This document shows, piece after piece, positions 26,199-34,719 of a stretch of 64,000 nucleotides of DNA. A program made the position numbers and the translations under genes. Source of the stretch: Gemmatimonadaceae bacterium. Its GTDB lineage: Bacteria > Gemmatimonadota > Gemmatimonadetes > Gemmatimonadales > Gemmatimonadaceae. The notes under the pieces are model-generated. The model saw only the letters and a program-made list of their open reading frames with translations. It was not told the origin of the DNA and ran no database searches. The DNA lies in the NCBI GenBank assembly GCA_037721215.1, contig JBBJNV010000018.1, forward strand, positions 25,923-89,922. Reading direction: 5' to 3'. How positions within the stretch are numbered: position 1 is the stretch's first letter; every line of letters starts with the position of its first letter.

Positions 26199-27128
26199 GT
26201 GTCTCAGCAGAGCTTGGTAGGGTCTAAGATAGCCGGGTATACGATTCAGAGTGAGGTTGGCGAAGGCGGTACAGCGACAGTCTTCAAAGCCACTCATTCG
26301 GTCCACGGCACTGTGGCACTGAAGATACTCCGGGAAAAACTGCGCAGCGACCGCACCGCAGTCGCAAGATTCGTAAGAGAAGCACAATACGGCACTCGTG
26401 TCCAGCACCCCAACGTTGTACGCACGATCGAGATCGGGGAGACTGACGGCCTTCACTTTCTCGCCATTGAATGGGCAGCGGGAGATCTTCTCGAAAAGTA
26501 TGCGAAACAGCACGCGCCCCTGCCATCCGAAGAAACGGCCGTCATCATATCCCAGATTGGAGCTGCAGTTCACGCATCGCACTTGGCTAACATCGTCCAT
26601 CGCGATCTCAAGCCCGAGAATGTGATGTACGATGCAGGAACCCAACAGGTGAAGCTGCTCGACTTCGGAATTGCAACAGATGTTGAGTCACCTGCAGATG
26701 AAAGACTTACGAGAGCAGGATTTTTTGTTGGATCACTGATGTACATCGCTCCGGAAGCACTATCAGGAGAAATCGTCACGCCGGCTGCGGATCAATACAG
26801 TCTGGCGACCATTGCATATTACCTGTTGACTCGGTGTCTCCCCTATACCGCAAAGGCGCCACGAGAGATGTTCACTCAACTTCTCACTCTTCCGCCGATA
26901 TCACTCAACGCGGCGAAAGAACGGCTGAAGTTCAGTACAACATTTGAAGCCGTCGTGATGAAAGCACTCTCAAAAGATCCTGGCGCTCGTTATCCGGATG
27001 TAATGACGTTCGCCGATGCTTTCAGGCATGCGGTTTCATACTCATCCTTACCCGAAAAGCAGGAAACGCCTGCTGATGATACCGGCATTTTAGCCAGAAT
27101 GCGGGGAATTCTTCGCCGCGGATCCTGA
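26199..27128 (+). CDS. Hanks-type serine/threonine protein kinase
   Basis: A 309-residue kinase consisting of little more than the catalytic domain. Visible motifs are the glycine loop VGEGGTATVFKA, the ATP lysine in VALKIL, the catalytic loop HRDLKPENVM, DFGIATD, and the APE motif in MYIAPEAL. No transmembrane segment or sensor repeat follows, so it is probably cytoplasmic. GTG at 26199 starts close to the kinase fold; an ATG at 26151 would add 16 residues. Its 3' end overlaps the end of the histidine kinase gene by 39 bases. Confidence 0.88.
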   Translation: MSQQSLVGSKIAGYTIQSEVGEGGTATVFKATHSVHGTVALKILREKLRSDRTAVARFVREAQYGTRVQHPNVVRTIEIGETDGLHFLAIEWAAGDLLEKYAKQHAPLPSEETAVIISQIGAAVHASHLANIVHRDLKPENVMYDAGTQQVKLLDFGIATDVESPADERLTRAGFFVGSLMYIAPEALSGEIVTPAADQYSLATIAYYLLTRCLPYTAKAPREMFTQLLTLPPISLNAAKERLKFSTTFEAVVMKALSKDPGARYPDVMTFADAFRHAVSYSSLPEKQETPADDTGILARMRGILRRGS

Positions 27129-28046
27129 CTCCGCACCCATAACAGGAAGCCAGAGTGTAAACGTAGAGCCCTTGCCCGGCTCACTAATCAGGGAAAGCTC
27201 ACCGCCCAGCAGTCTGGCCAGACGTCTGGAGATTGAGAGACCCAACCCTGTCCCCCGGTTGGAAGGAGCGGATCGTGAGGCCGACTCAACTTGCTCAAAC
27301 TCCTCGAAAACTCTCTGAAAATCCGCACTTGAGATACCTATTCCAGTATCTATAACCTGGACTGAAAGCCAGGAATGCGGATAGCGTTCAGAATCTGGCA
27401 AATCTCGGGATTCAAGGTAGTCGACTGGAAGTCCATCGTTCCTGGCACTTTCCAGCGAAAGCAGGCGTGTTTTGACGACAATTGTGCCACTGTGTGTGTA
27501 TTTCACGGCATTACCCAGAAGGTTGACCAGGATCTGACGTAGATGGGTGGGGTCACTGTGTATCCTCGGCAACGCGCTGCCCATTACAAGAGACAAAATG
27601 AGATTTTTCTCATTCACGAGTGACTCCATCTCGCTTGCGACATCCAGAATAAATGGCCGGATGTCGAGAGTCTCATTGTGTACCTCCAGTCGTCCAGCTA
27701 CCATCTTTGCCAGATCCAGAATCTGGTCGACCAAGTGTCGGAGATGATTCGCAGATACTTCGATTCGCTCGACCGGCTTAACCTGTCGTGGGGAGAGATC
27801 ACCATATACACCTTCCCGCAAGAGGTCCACAAAACCCACGATTGAGTTCAGAGGTGTTCGTAGTTCATGTGACACATTCGCCAGAAAGTCATTCTTCATC
27901 CGGTTTGACCGGAGGAGCTCAGCAGAGAGTCGTTCGAGCTCCAACGAGCGCTCCACTAACCGAGCTGCCTGGCGGCGTTCATGCTGCAGCAACAAGGCAA
28001 GACCCACAACAATGACGGCGACAATCAGATAGACCAGCGGCTGCAT
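27090..28046 (-). CDS. sensor histidine kinase
   Basis: A 318-residue kinase with one N-terminal transmembrane helix (LVYLIVAVIVVGLALLL) and no periplasmic sensor. A coiled-coil-like linker follows, then the phosphorylated histidine in NVSHELRTPLN, the N box LVNLLGNAVKYT, and G boxes DTGIGIS and GTGLGLSISRRLA. No response regulator gene is adjacent. The AraC-type gene at 28686 has a receiver-like N-terminal region, but no partner relation can be shown. It is convergent with the Ser/Thr kinase. Confidence 0.9.
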   Translation of the reverse strand: MQPLVYLIVAVIVVGLALLLQHERRQAARLVERSLELERLSAELLRSNRMKNDFLANVSHELRTPLNSIVGFVDLLREGVYGDLSPRQVKPVERIEVSANHLRHLVDQILDLAKMVAGRLEVHNETLDIRPFILDVASEMESLVNEKNLILSLVMGSALPRIHSDPTHLRQILVNLLGNAVKYTHSGTIVVKTRLLSLESARNDGLPVDYLESRDLPDSERYPHSWLSVQVIDTGIGISSADFQRVFEEFEQVESASRSAPSNRGTGLGLSISRRLARLLGGELSLISEPGKGSTFTLWLPVMGAESGSAAKNSPHSG

Positions 28047-28122
28047 CTAACCCCTTGCAATCAATCACGAAATTCAAACCCTGTAATGACTGCCATGATA
28101 CCCGTGAATAACTCGGCACGCC

Positions 28123-28674
28123 ATGAGTGATCGAGACAGCCTCATTCGCCTTCTTGCCGAAAGATCGGTCAAGACAGGGAATTTCGTACTCGCTTCGGGA
28201 AAGACGTCCAGCGTTTATGTCGACGCCCGATTGACGACGATGAGTCCCGATGGGTTGTCCCTGATCGGGCCGCTCGGACTCGATACGATGATACGTGCCG
28301 GATGGAAAGCCGAGTCGGTTGGTGGTTTGACACTGGGTGCCGACCCGATCGCTTACTCCATCAGTTACGCCAGTGCCAGACTGGAGAGACCGATTCGAGC
28401 GTTCACCGTTCGAAAGCAGGTAAAATCACACGGAGCCGCAAATCTCATCGAAGGGCCCTTTCGCCCAACCGACAGTGTGGTCATCGTCGAAGATGTAATC
28501 ACAACCGGAGGATCGGCTTTACGCGCTATTGATGCAGTGGAACAGGCCGGTGGAACTGTCATGGGGGTGCTGGCACTTGTCGACCGCGAAGAAGGTGGAC
28601 GGGAAACGATCGAGGCAAGAGGCCTCGATGTTATCACCTTGTCGCGGATTACTGAGATTCTCGCTCTCCAATAA
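28123..28674 (+). CDS. pyrE: orotate phosphoribosyltransferase
   Basis: A 183-residue type I phosphoribosyltransferase of pyrimidine biosynthesis that converts orotate and PRPP to OMP. The PRPP loop is SVVIVEDVITTGGSAL, the substrate-binding N-terminus is FVLASGKTSSVYVDAR, and the flexible loop contains RKQVKSHGAANLIEG. Length is normal. It stands alone here. The pyrimidine salvage gene upp is about 11 kb away. Confidence 0.93.
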   Translation: MSDRDSLIRLLAERSVKTGNFVLASGKTSSVYVDARLTTMSPDGLSLIGPLGLDTMIRAGWKAESVGGLTLGADPIAYSISYASARLERPIRAFTVRKQVKSHGAANLIEGPFRPTDSVVIVEDVITTGGSALRAIDAVEQAGGTVMGVLALVDREEGGRETIEARGLDVITLSRITEILALQ

Positions 28675-28685
28675 CGATACCAGGG

Positions 28686-29603
28686 TCACGTGCCCGAACG
28701 TTTTGGTGGCACTTGGCGAAGCTCGTGATTTCTCTGACGAGTGATCCAGCCTGGACTTGTTGAGGCAGGATGGAAATCACGCAAAGTTTCGACGTGCGGA
28801 ATCACTAGTTCCCGACGAAAATACTGAACCATACCAGCTCCATCGTATGCCTCCCGAAAGGCTACCGGCGATATTTTCATGACGGTCCTGATATGGCGCC
28901 CAAAGCTCTGGGGGGACGAATAGTCAAGATGGTTGGCAACGCTCGCAACAGATAAACCCGGGTTCTCAAAGAGTCTAGCTGCCCGGATGAGCCGGGCAAG
29001 CGAGAGATACCGCTTTGGTGCTGGCAGATGTGCACGAAAAAAACGGCTCATCAGGGTGCTTGGTAGAATGTGAAGTTGTCGGGAAAGTTGTCGAACAGTA
29101 TGAATCTGAGGTGTATGGCTGAAGAGCAGCTCAAAGAACCGCCAGCAATCGGTGGGCGCGCCAGTCAGGTCGGAACTGAGTTGCCCCAATGCCGTTCGCT
29201 GCAGATCACTTGAACGCTCAGCGGCAAGAATATCGCGAAGTGCCTGCCAGCCTGAAGGCTGACGAGCATCAATGAGAATTCGAACACCGAGTTGACCCAG
29301 CTCAAGGACATTATGTGGTGTCGAATAGTGAGTCTCAGTCAACAATGCCATCGCGGGCACACGCGGAAACTCACGAACCATTGCTGCCATACGAGCACTA
29401 CCCTGATGTCCATACCGCGCAATGGAGATCAGAATAGCGCCGGCGCGTCGCTCTCTCAGGTCACAGAGAACCTCTTCGAGTGACTCCCTGTGAAGCGCGG
29501 AGTAGAGACCTTCTGCAGCGGCATCGACCCTGAGCCTTTCACCTGGTGTAAGCATTGTCGAAACAGGCATCAGTTTGGAGGACAACTTGGGATGAGGTGA
29601 CAT
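28686..29603 (-). CDS. AraC-family transcriptional regulator
   Basis: A 305-residue protein with two helix-turn-helix units in the C-terminal half: VRQLSRQLHILPSTLMSRFFRA and LSVASVANHLDYSSPQSFGRHI, the AraC/XylS arrangement. The N-terminal about 130 residues look like a receiver-type alpha/beta fold (GAILISIARYG, AMALLTETHYS), but the phosphoacceptor Asp is not evident. The target and signal are unknown. It lies upstream of and divergent from the RNase P RNA gene. Confidence 0.75.
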   Translation of the reverse strand: MSPHPKLSSKLMPVSTMLTPGERLRVDAAAEGLYSALHRESLEEVLCDLRERRAGAILISIARYGHQGSARMAAMVREFPRVPAMALLTETHYSTPHNVLELGQLGVRILIDARQPSGWQALRDILAAERSSDLQRTALGQLSSDLTGAPTDCWRFFELLFSHTPQIHTVRQLSRQLHILPSTLMSRFFRAHLPAPKRYLSLARLIRAARLFENPGLSVASVANHLDYSSPQSFGRHIRTVMKISPVAFREAYDGAGMVQYFRRELVIPHVETLRDFHPASTSPGWITRQRNHELRQVPPKRSGT

Positions 29604-29750
29604 TGCTACTCCGACGATAGGTATGTATTCAGCGATGCCAACCAGTATAATCCGTATGCGTCAGTCAGCCGTCAGCGTACAATGATCTTGAAAAGTCAGG
29701 GATCACTACGTTCTTTCCCTGCGACGTATATATATTCCCATGGAGCTATG

Positions 29751-30128
29751 TAATCAGCCGGACGGTCGCGTTTTTGTATCGATATGATACTAAACCGAGG
29801 AAAGTCCGGGCTCTGTGGGTAGATCGCCAGATAACACCTGGGCTTCAGAGGAGCGATCCTCCGTTGACGGACAGTGCCACAGAAAACAGACCGCCGCTCT
29901 TTTGAGCGGTAAGGGTGAAAAGGTGGAGTAAGAGCCCACCGCGTTGGTGGTAACACGAACGGCACGGTAAACCCCGGTTGGAGCAAGGCCAAGTAAGCGG
30001 CGAGAGCACCCACCTCGATTAAGACGCCGCGGGTAGGCTGCTAGAGAGTGCGAGTGATCGCACTTCGAGAGAAATGACCGTCACGGTGGTTTATTTCACC
30101 GGACAGAACCCGGCTTACAGGCTGATTA
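29751..30128 (+). ncRNA. rnpB: RNase P RNA, bacterial type A
   Basis: The conserved core is all present: GAGGAAAGTCCGGGCTC near the 5' side, CACAGAAAACAGACCGCC, GTAAGGGTGAAA, GGTGGAGTAAGAGCCCACCG, GGTAAACCCCGG, AGAGAAATGACCGTC and ACAGAACCCGGCTTACAGG near the 3' side. The ends are set by the P1 helix: TAATCAGCC at the 5' end pairs with GGCTGATTA at the 3' end. It is the catalytic subunit that matures tRNA 5' ends. The protein subunit gene rnpA is at 34211. The open frames overlapping it are not genes. Confidence 0.96.
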
Positions 30129-30136
30129 CGCACGTG

Positions 30137-30171
30137 ACAACCCTTTGCGGATCTGATCCGTGAAGGGTTGT
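30137..30171 (+). terminator. hairpin downstream of rnpB
   Basis: ACAACCCTT and AAGGGTTGT form a 9-bp outer stem, continued by GCGGATC/GATCCG inside. No T-run follows, so it is a probable processing or termination hairpin rather than a textbook intrinsic terminator. Confidence 0.5.
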
Positions 30172-30214
30172 GTGTCAAGAAAGGATCAATCTTTTACGAC
30201 TGGGAGAAGACCAA

Positions 30215-31114
30215 TTGATCGCCAGACATATCCTTCGCTGGTGTCCTCTGTTTTTGATCCTTGGTTGCGGCAGAACGATATCTCCGGAGCCGACAGTCCC
30301 AGACCGGGGCAACGTAACTGTCCCACCACCTGCAACTCCTGCGTCACCTGTGTCTGGAACCACTCGATCCTGGGTGCTTACGTCCGACGCGAGACCACAC
30401 GTATACACTGCAGTCACGAGCGTCGTATTGGAGTTGGGAGCTGAAGCAGGCTCAGGTCAGGACTCAATGACCATTTCAAGCCGATTTGCCCTGAGCTTTG
30501 ACCGTACCAATCCATCCACACCGATATCCGGTAATGTGGAGCGTTACTCGATTGAGGCCGGAAGCAGAGTTGGATCAATACCCAACGTCGTAACCCCGAT
30601 CGTCTTCTCCGGAAACATCACAAATGGGCAGCTCAGTTTGAAGACAGTGGGACCGATATCGGAAACCACTGCGGCGCCGGTATGTCCAAATTCAGCATCT
30701 ACCGCAATTGCCGGAATTCGTCGTATCACATTTCTGCTGCCCACACAAATCTCACGTGACATGACATGGATCGACAGTACGTCGTCGACCACTTGCCATG
30801 GCCTCACTCCGATTGATGTCACCCTGAGTTCCACCTATAAAGTCATGGGTGACACAAACCATCGAGGCAATGCCGCGATACTCATCGAACGAACAGGAGT
30901 GATTTCGACAGAAGGACAGGGCTCTGATGGTCAGCACACGGTAGCAGTCACCGGAAATGGGTCGACTGCCGGTCGGTTTTATGTCGACAGAGTTACCGGC
31001 CTGTTGCTGGGATCAGAGGATAGACAGGCAATGAAGATTATTGTCGCTTCGTCGGGCCGGCGACAGCAATTCAGTCAGACTGTCGTTGAGCGAGTAAACC
31101 TCGACAGCCAATAA
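30215..31114 (+). CDS. putative lipoprotein, function unknown
   Basis: A 299-residue protein. The TTG at 30215 is chosen because GGGAGAAG lies six bases upstream and the product then begins with a clean lipoprotein signal ending in LFLILGC. The mature part starts with a proline-rich linker (VPPPATPASP) and continues as a beta-rich domain. No family is recognised. It lies just after rnpB and is convergent with dnaN, seven bases apart. Confidence 0.6.
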   Translation: MIARHILRWCPLFLILGCGRTISPEPTVPDRGNVTVPPPATPASPVSGTTRSWVLTSDARPHVYTAVTSVVLELGAEAGSGQDSMTISSRFALSFDRTNPSTPISGNVERYSIEAGSRVGSIPNVVTPIVFSGNITNGQLSLKTVGPISETTAAPVCPNSASTAIAGIRRITFLLPTQISRDMTWIDSTSSTTCHGLTPIDVTLSSTYKVMGDTNHRGNAAILIERTGVISTEGQGSDGQHTVAVTGNGSTAGRFYVDRVTGLLLGSEDRQAMKIIVASSGRRQQFSQTVVERVNLDSQ

Positions 31115-31121
31115 CGAATCG

Positions 31122-32231
31122 CTAGTCCACCAGGCGGAGAGGCATCACAAGACAAAGATAGGTCGCTGAATCCGACCAGCCTTCTGGCTCGAGAGTAGCG
31201 GCACGCTCTGGTGCTTTGAAGGTGAGACGAACTTCATCCGTCGGGATATACCTGAGGATCTCGAGGAGATAGCTGGCATTGAAGCCAATATCGAGTTGGT
31301 CTCCCGTGTACTTGATTGGAAGCTCGTCCTGGGCTTCACCCAGATCCGGGGTTTGCACACTGAATTTCAGCATCCCCGAGTTAAACGACAGACGAATCCG
31401 ATGCGTCTGATCGGAAGCCACCACCGACATGCGTTTCAGTGCACTGATCAATGATGCCTTGTCGGCAATAGCTACACGATCATTATCCCGCGGAATCACC
31501 TGATCATACGGTGGGTACGGACCCTCGATGAGCCTGGTGTACACCGCGGTGAAGGGCGATCGAAAAGCGATATGATTCTCACCTCGTCCGATTTCCAGTT
31601 CTTCTTCAGCAGGAAACAGCCGACGCACCTGCTCGAGCGCCTTGGGCGGAATTATCAGATCGTTCGATCCGGCACTGGATGTGGCTGGTACATCCATTTT
31701 CGCCAGTCGGTGACCATTTGTTGCCACCATGCTCATTCGGTCCGGCCTGAGCTCCCAGAGCACACCATTCAGAATCGGGCGGCTTTCTTCAGATGACACT
31801 GCGAAAGCAGTATGGGAAATCAGTTTTTGCAGATCCCCTGATTTGATACGCCAACTGTCATCGAACTTTACAGTCGGGAACGTAGGAAACTCGTCCCTTG
31901 GAAGGCCAAGCAGTTTGAACTTGGACCGACCGCACTCGAGCGTGATTCTTTGCTCCCCTACCGCAGCCAGGCGGACCGGCGCCGGCGGCAGCTCACGCGC
32001 AATCTCAGATAACTTTTTTGCTGGTATCGTGACCGCACCGCTGGTCTCGACATCCGCGGCTACCTCAGTGCTGACCGCAATATCGAGATCGGTGCCAGAC
32101 AGCTTTATCCCTCGATCTGTCGTTTCGACAAGGATATTCGCGAGAACAGGGAGGGTTGTCTTTCCGGGAATGCTTGCTAGAACTGCGTTAAGACCTTCCT
32201 GTAGCTTCTCTCGGGAAATCGTTAGCCGCAT
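31122..32231 (-). CDS. dnaN: DNA polymerase III subunit beta (sliding clamp)
   Basis: A 369-residue clamp protein with the three-domain family pattern: MRLTISREKLQEGLNAV at the N-terminus, LSGTDLDIAVS, FKLLGLPRDEFPTFP, the middle segment VSSEESRPILNGVLWE, and the C-terminal ATYLCLVMPLRLVD that forms part of the polymerase-binding pocket. It is on the same strand as dnaA and downstream of it, the usual order at bacterial origins. Confidence 0.97.
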   Translation of the reverse strand: MRLTISREKLQEGLNAVLASIPGKTTLPVLANILVETTDRGIKLSGTDLDIAVSTEVAADVETSGAVTIPAKKLSEIARELPPAPVRLAAVGEQRITLECGRSKFKLLGLPRDEFPTFPTVKFDDSWRIKSGDLQKLISHTAFAVSSEESRPILNGVLWELRPDRMSMVATNGHRLAKMDVPATSSAGSNDLIIPPKALEQVRRLFPAEEELEIGRGENHIAFRSPFTAVYTRLIEGPYPPYDQVIPRDNDRVAIADKASLISALKRMSVVASDQTHRIRLSFNSGMLKFSVQTPDLGEAQDELPIKYTGDQLDIGFNASYLLEILRYIPTDEVRLTFKAPERAATLEPEGWSDSATYLCLVMPLRLVD

Positions 32232-32447
32232 TCAGGGATCCTTAATGTGGACAGTTTATCGGCAGGTTACTACAACTCTTCTGACTAGATACAAACTCGT
32301 AGTCGTAGTAGGTGATGTGGAGATGTTTACGAAGCGGCAGAAGTTATTACATATAATGCACTTCCGCTATTGAAGCTCGTGTGAATGATGGCGCAGCCAG
32401 GCATCATTTATCACCAGGTTTTCGCATTACGACCCGGGAGCTACTTA
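32232..32447. other. oriC: candidate replication origin (dnaA-dnaN intergenic region)
   Basis: This 216-base gap is richer in A and T than the flanking genes. Two degenerate DnaA boxes occur on the minus strand: ATCTCCACA (32316-32324) and CTGTCCACA (32246-32254), each 7 of 9 to TTATCCACA. Next to the first, after a four-base spacer, the minus strand reads CTACTACGACTACGA (32297-32311), which resembles the DnaA-trio element of origin unwinding regions. No perfect DnaA box is present in the gap, so the call is tentative; the gap on the other side of dnaA is the alternative. Confidence 0.4.
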
Positions 32448-33842
32448 CTATCTGAGTGATTCCAACATTACCCGGATTTTATTCACTCGGGTTTTGAACA
32501 CAGGATCAACCTTGGTTGCTTCAGTGATCTTTTCAATGCTGTGAATTACAGTGGAATGATCCCTGCCGCCGAAGGCATTACCAATCTCCACCAGTTGGGT
32601 GCTCAGGAGCTCGCGGGCGAGCAACATTGCTATCTGCCGAGGTAGGGTGAGCGTTTTGGTCCGTGTTTTTGAGCGAAGCCCTTCAGCGGTAACTCCCCAC
32701 TCCCTGGCGACAGCCTTCTGGATTGTATTCATCGTGAGAGAAGCCCGACCGTCATCGAACGTGTCGTTCAGGTTGTCATTTCCACGAAGCTTGTCTCGTA
32801 GTGCCTCCCGGGCAACGTCGACTGATATGTCCTGGTGTTTCAATGAGGCGTACGCAAGCAGCTTTATAACTGACCCCTCCAGTTCTCGAACGCTCGACCG
32901 GACATTTTCCGCGATGAATCGGATGACATCGTCTGGAATGGTGTGCTCGAGATGATCGAGGTGTGACTTCTGCTTGAGAATTGCAACGCGGTGCTCGAAA
33001 TCAGGCAACTCAATGTCGGCTACCATTCCCCACTGGAAACGGCTGACGAGTCTGCCTTCGAGGCCAGGGATTTCCGACGGCAACCGGTCGCTGGTCAGAA
33101 CGATCTGCCTCCCGGCCTCATAAAGCGCATTAAAGGTGTGGAAAAATTCTTCCTGTGTTCCTTCCTTGCCCTTGAGAAAATGGACATCATCGATCAGCAG
33201 TAGATCCGTTTCCCGGTATTGACGACGGAAAGCAGCTGTGGTCCTGTTCTGGATCGATCCGATGAGATCGTTGGTAAATTGTTCGGTTCCTACAAATGTG
33301 ATGCGAGTTTGCGGCTCAGTCGTGAGAATCCCATGGGCGATAGCCTGCATCAAATGTGTTTTGCCGAGCCCGGTGTCGCCGTAAATGAAGAGCGGGTTGT
33401 AGACTTTCCCGGGTGCTTGGGAAACAGCATGAGCGGCAGCAGCGGCGAGCTCATTCGATTTTCCAATGACAAAGTGGTCGAATGTGTACCGAGGGCTTAA
33501 AACCCCTTGGTTGTTCTTATTATGTCCCTGTGGTGTCGGTATGACGGCTTTAGGGGCGACAAAGAGATCCATCTGGGAACGCTTCCGTCGTTCTTCATGG
33601 ACACGGAATACGACCTTGAGCGGATGTCCAAGCGCAATTGCGGCATAACCCGCCAGAAGCTCCGCATGTTTTGACTCATTCCAATCCGCTGCGAACTGAT
33701 CAGGCACGCCTACTGACAGAACATTGTTGGTGATGTCCAGAGCCTCACTGGGCTCGAGCCAGGTTCGAAATGTCTGCTCTGGAATTTCATCTCGAGCGCG
33801 GTCGAGTAGTCGCTTCCAGACTTCTGCGGGAGTGAGTGACAT
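32448..33842 (-). CDS. dnaA: chromosomal replication initiator DnaA
   Basis: A 464-residue initiator. Domain I starts MSLTPAEVWKRLLDRARD. Domain III has Walker A GDTGLGKTHLMQAIAHG, Walker B LLLIDDVHF and the arginine-rich DRLPSEIPGLEGRLVSRF. Domain IV carries the DnaA signature GNAFGGRDHSTVIHSI for DnaA-box binding. The ATG at 33842 is preferred since it gives the usual N-terminus; an ATG seven codons upstream also exists. Together with dnaN it is transcribed away from rpmH. Confidence 0.97.
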   Translation of the reverse strand: MSLTPAEVWKRLLDRARDEIPEQTFRTWLEPSEALDITNNVLSVGVPDQFAADWNESKHAELLAGYAAIALGHPLKVVFRVHEERRKRSQMDLFVAPKAVIPTPQGHNKNNQGVLSPRYTFDHFVIGKSNELAAAAAHAVSQAPGKVYNPLFIYGDTGLGKTHLMQAIAHGILTTEPQTRITFVGTEQFTNDLIGSIQNRTTAAFRRQYRETDLLLIDDVHFLKGKEGTQEEFFHTFNALYEAGRQIVLTSDRLPSEIPGLEGRLVSRFQWGMVADIELPDFEHRVAILKQKSHLDHLEHTIPDDVIRFIAENVRSSVRELEGSVIKLLAYASLKHQDISVDVAREALRDKLRGNDNLNDTFDDGRASLTMNTIQKAVAREWGVTAEGLRSKTRTKTLTLPRQIAMLLARELLSTQLVEIGNAFGGRDHSTVIHSIEKITEATKVDPVFKTRVNKIRVMLESLR

Positions 33843-33866
33843 GGGGAGCCAACCGTAGTCCATGAT

Positions 33867-33875
33867 TGTGGAAAA
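33867..33875 (-). promoter_or_regulatory. DnaA box upstream of dnaA
   Basis: On the minus strand this reads TTTTCCACA, matching the relaxed DnaA-box consensus TTWTNCACA. It lies 24 bases before the dnaA start, where autoregulatory or origin boxes are commonly found. A single box is weak evidence on its own. Confidence 0.45.
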
Positions 33876-33911
33876 GTCAATCCGCAGCCTTGTTACTTAA
33901 CAGGAGGTACC

Positions 33912-33998
33912 TTGATCTATGTCACACTACTGACTACGTTTAGGGCTGTTTTCGTTACAAGATCATTTCGGATATTTGGAGTAAATTCTTATGGGTAA
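33912..33998 (+). CDS. possible 28-residue leader peptide upstream of rpmH
   Basis: A TTG codon follows a perfect AGGAGG (33902-33907) by four bases and opens a 28-codon frame whose TAA overlaps the first codons of rpmH. The product ([15 protein letters not shown], then a basic end) resembles nothing known. Coupling of its termination to rpmH initiation is a possibility; chance is a real alternative. Confidence 0.2.
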   Translation: MIYVTLLTTFRAVFVTRSFRIFGVNSYG

Positions 33999-34155
33999 GC
34001 CAACTTACCGTCCTCGGAATAAGCGTCGAGTTCGAACACACGGGTTTCGTGAAAGAATGTCGACGCGATGGGGTCGAGAGGTTTTGAGCCGTCGTCGCAA
34101 GAAGGGGAGAAAGCAGCTCACCGTAAGGTTGCCGAGTAAATACGCCGGCGCCTAG
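33991..34155 (+). CDS. rpmH: 50S ribosomal protein L34
   Basis: A 54-residue basic protein. It opens with [19 protein letters not shown] and continues [20 protein letters not shown] and RKQLTV, the L34 pattern. L34 usually has KTRGGR where this one has STRWGR. It is too short for most gene callers' default lists but unmistakable. It starts the rightward rpmH-rnpA-yidD-yidC block at the origin. Confidence 0.96.
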   Translation: MGKPTYRPRNKRRVRTHGFRERMSTRWGREVLSRRRKKGRKQLTVRLPSKYAGA

Positions 34156-34210
34156 GAAATACGGGTATTCCCGGGTTTATCGACTGACCAGGGAATCGGA
34201 TCTCGAACAG

Positions 34211-34513
34211 GTGAAAAAAGCGGGGAAGCGGCTACGTACCGACCACTTGGAGGTTCGGGCGAGTGGCTCCCCCTTTTTACATGCGAGGGTTGCCGTAGTC
34301 GTTTCGAAGCATGGCCATAATATTGTGGAACGCAATCGCCTTCGAAGACGTTTGAGAGAATTAGCTCGCATACGAATCATTCCAGATGCAGGAGGAGTCG
34401 ACATCGTCATTCGTTCGCTGTCGAGTGCTTATACGGCCACCTTTGAGCAGCTCAGGAGTGAGATCGACACAGTAAGTCTGCAACTGAGTAAACTGTCCGT
34501 GGGTTCCAGATGA
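34211..34513 (+). CDS. rnpA: ribonuclease P protein component
   Basis: The RNase P protein with its signature [15 protein letters not shown] (RNR motif) near residue 41. The GTG at 34211 gives 100 residues, but the family's N-terminal helix is encoded just upstream in the same frame (YSRVYRLTRESDLEQ, about 34166-34210). No ATG, GTG or TTG lies between that region and an in-frame TAA at 34124. Either a rare start codon (for example CTG at 34184) is used or the N-terminus is shortened. It partners the rnpB RNA at 29751 and overlaps yidD by ATGA. Confidence 0.9.
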   Translation: MKKAGKRLRTDHLEVRASGSPFLHARVAVVVSKHGHNIVERNRLRRRLRELARIRIIPDAGGVDIVIRSLSSAYTATFEQLRSEIDTVSLQLSKLSVGSR

Positions 34514-34719
34514 AAAATCCCGTGGTGACAGGCATTCGTGGCTACCAACTTCTGATCTCGCCTCTCCTTCCACCTTCGTGCCGTTATTATCCAACCTGCT
34601 CTACGTACGCCATCGAGGCTATTGAAAAGCACGGTACAGTTGCAGGTAGCTGGCTTGCGATCCGCCGGATCGCGCGCTGTCATCCCTTTCGACCGGGTGG
34701 ATTCGATCCGGTCCCGTAA
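34510..34719 (+). CDS. yidD: membrane protein insertion efficiency factor YidD
   Basis: A 69-residue protein with the family pattern [29 protein letters not shown], an N-terminal amphipathic helix, and [12 protein letters not shown] at the end. Three cysteines are conserved. It assists YidC-dependent insertion at the inner membrane. Its ATG overlaps the rnpA stop, and yidC begins immediately after its own stop. Confidence 0.95.
   Translation: MKNPVVTGIRGYQLLISPLLPPSCRYYPTCSTYAIEAIEKHGTVAGSWLAIRRIARCHPFRPGGFDPVP

Noticed and set aside
29696..30013. 105-codon minus-strand frame at the rnpB locus
   Set aside because: It overlaps the RNase P RNA, whose conserved core accounts for the sequence.
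30751..30764. CTCACGTGACATGA, a weak parS-like string
   Set aside because: It matches only about ten of fourteen core positions and lies inside a lipoprotein gene.
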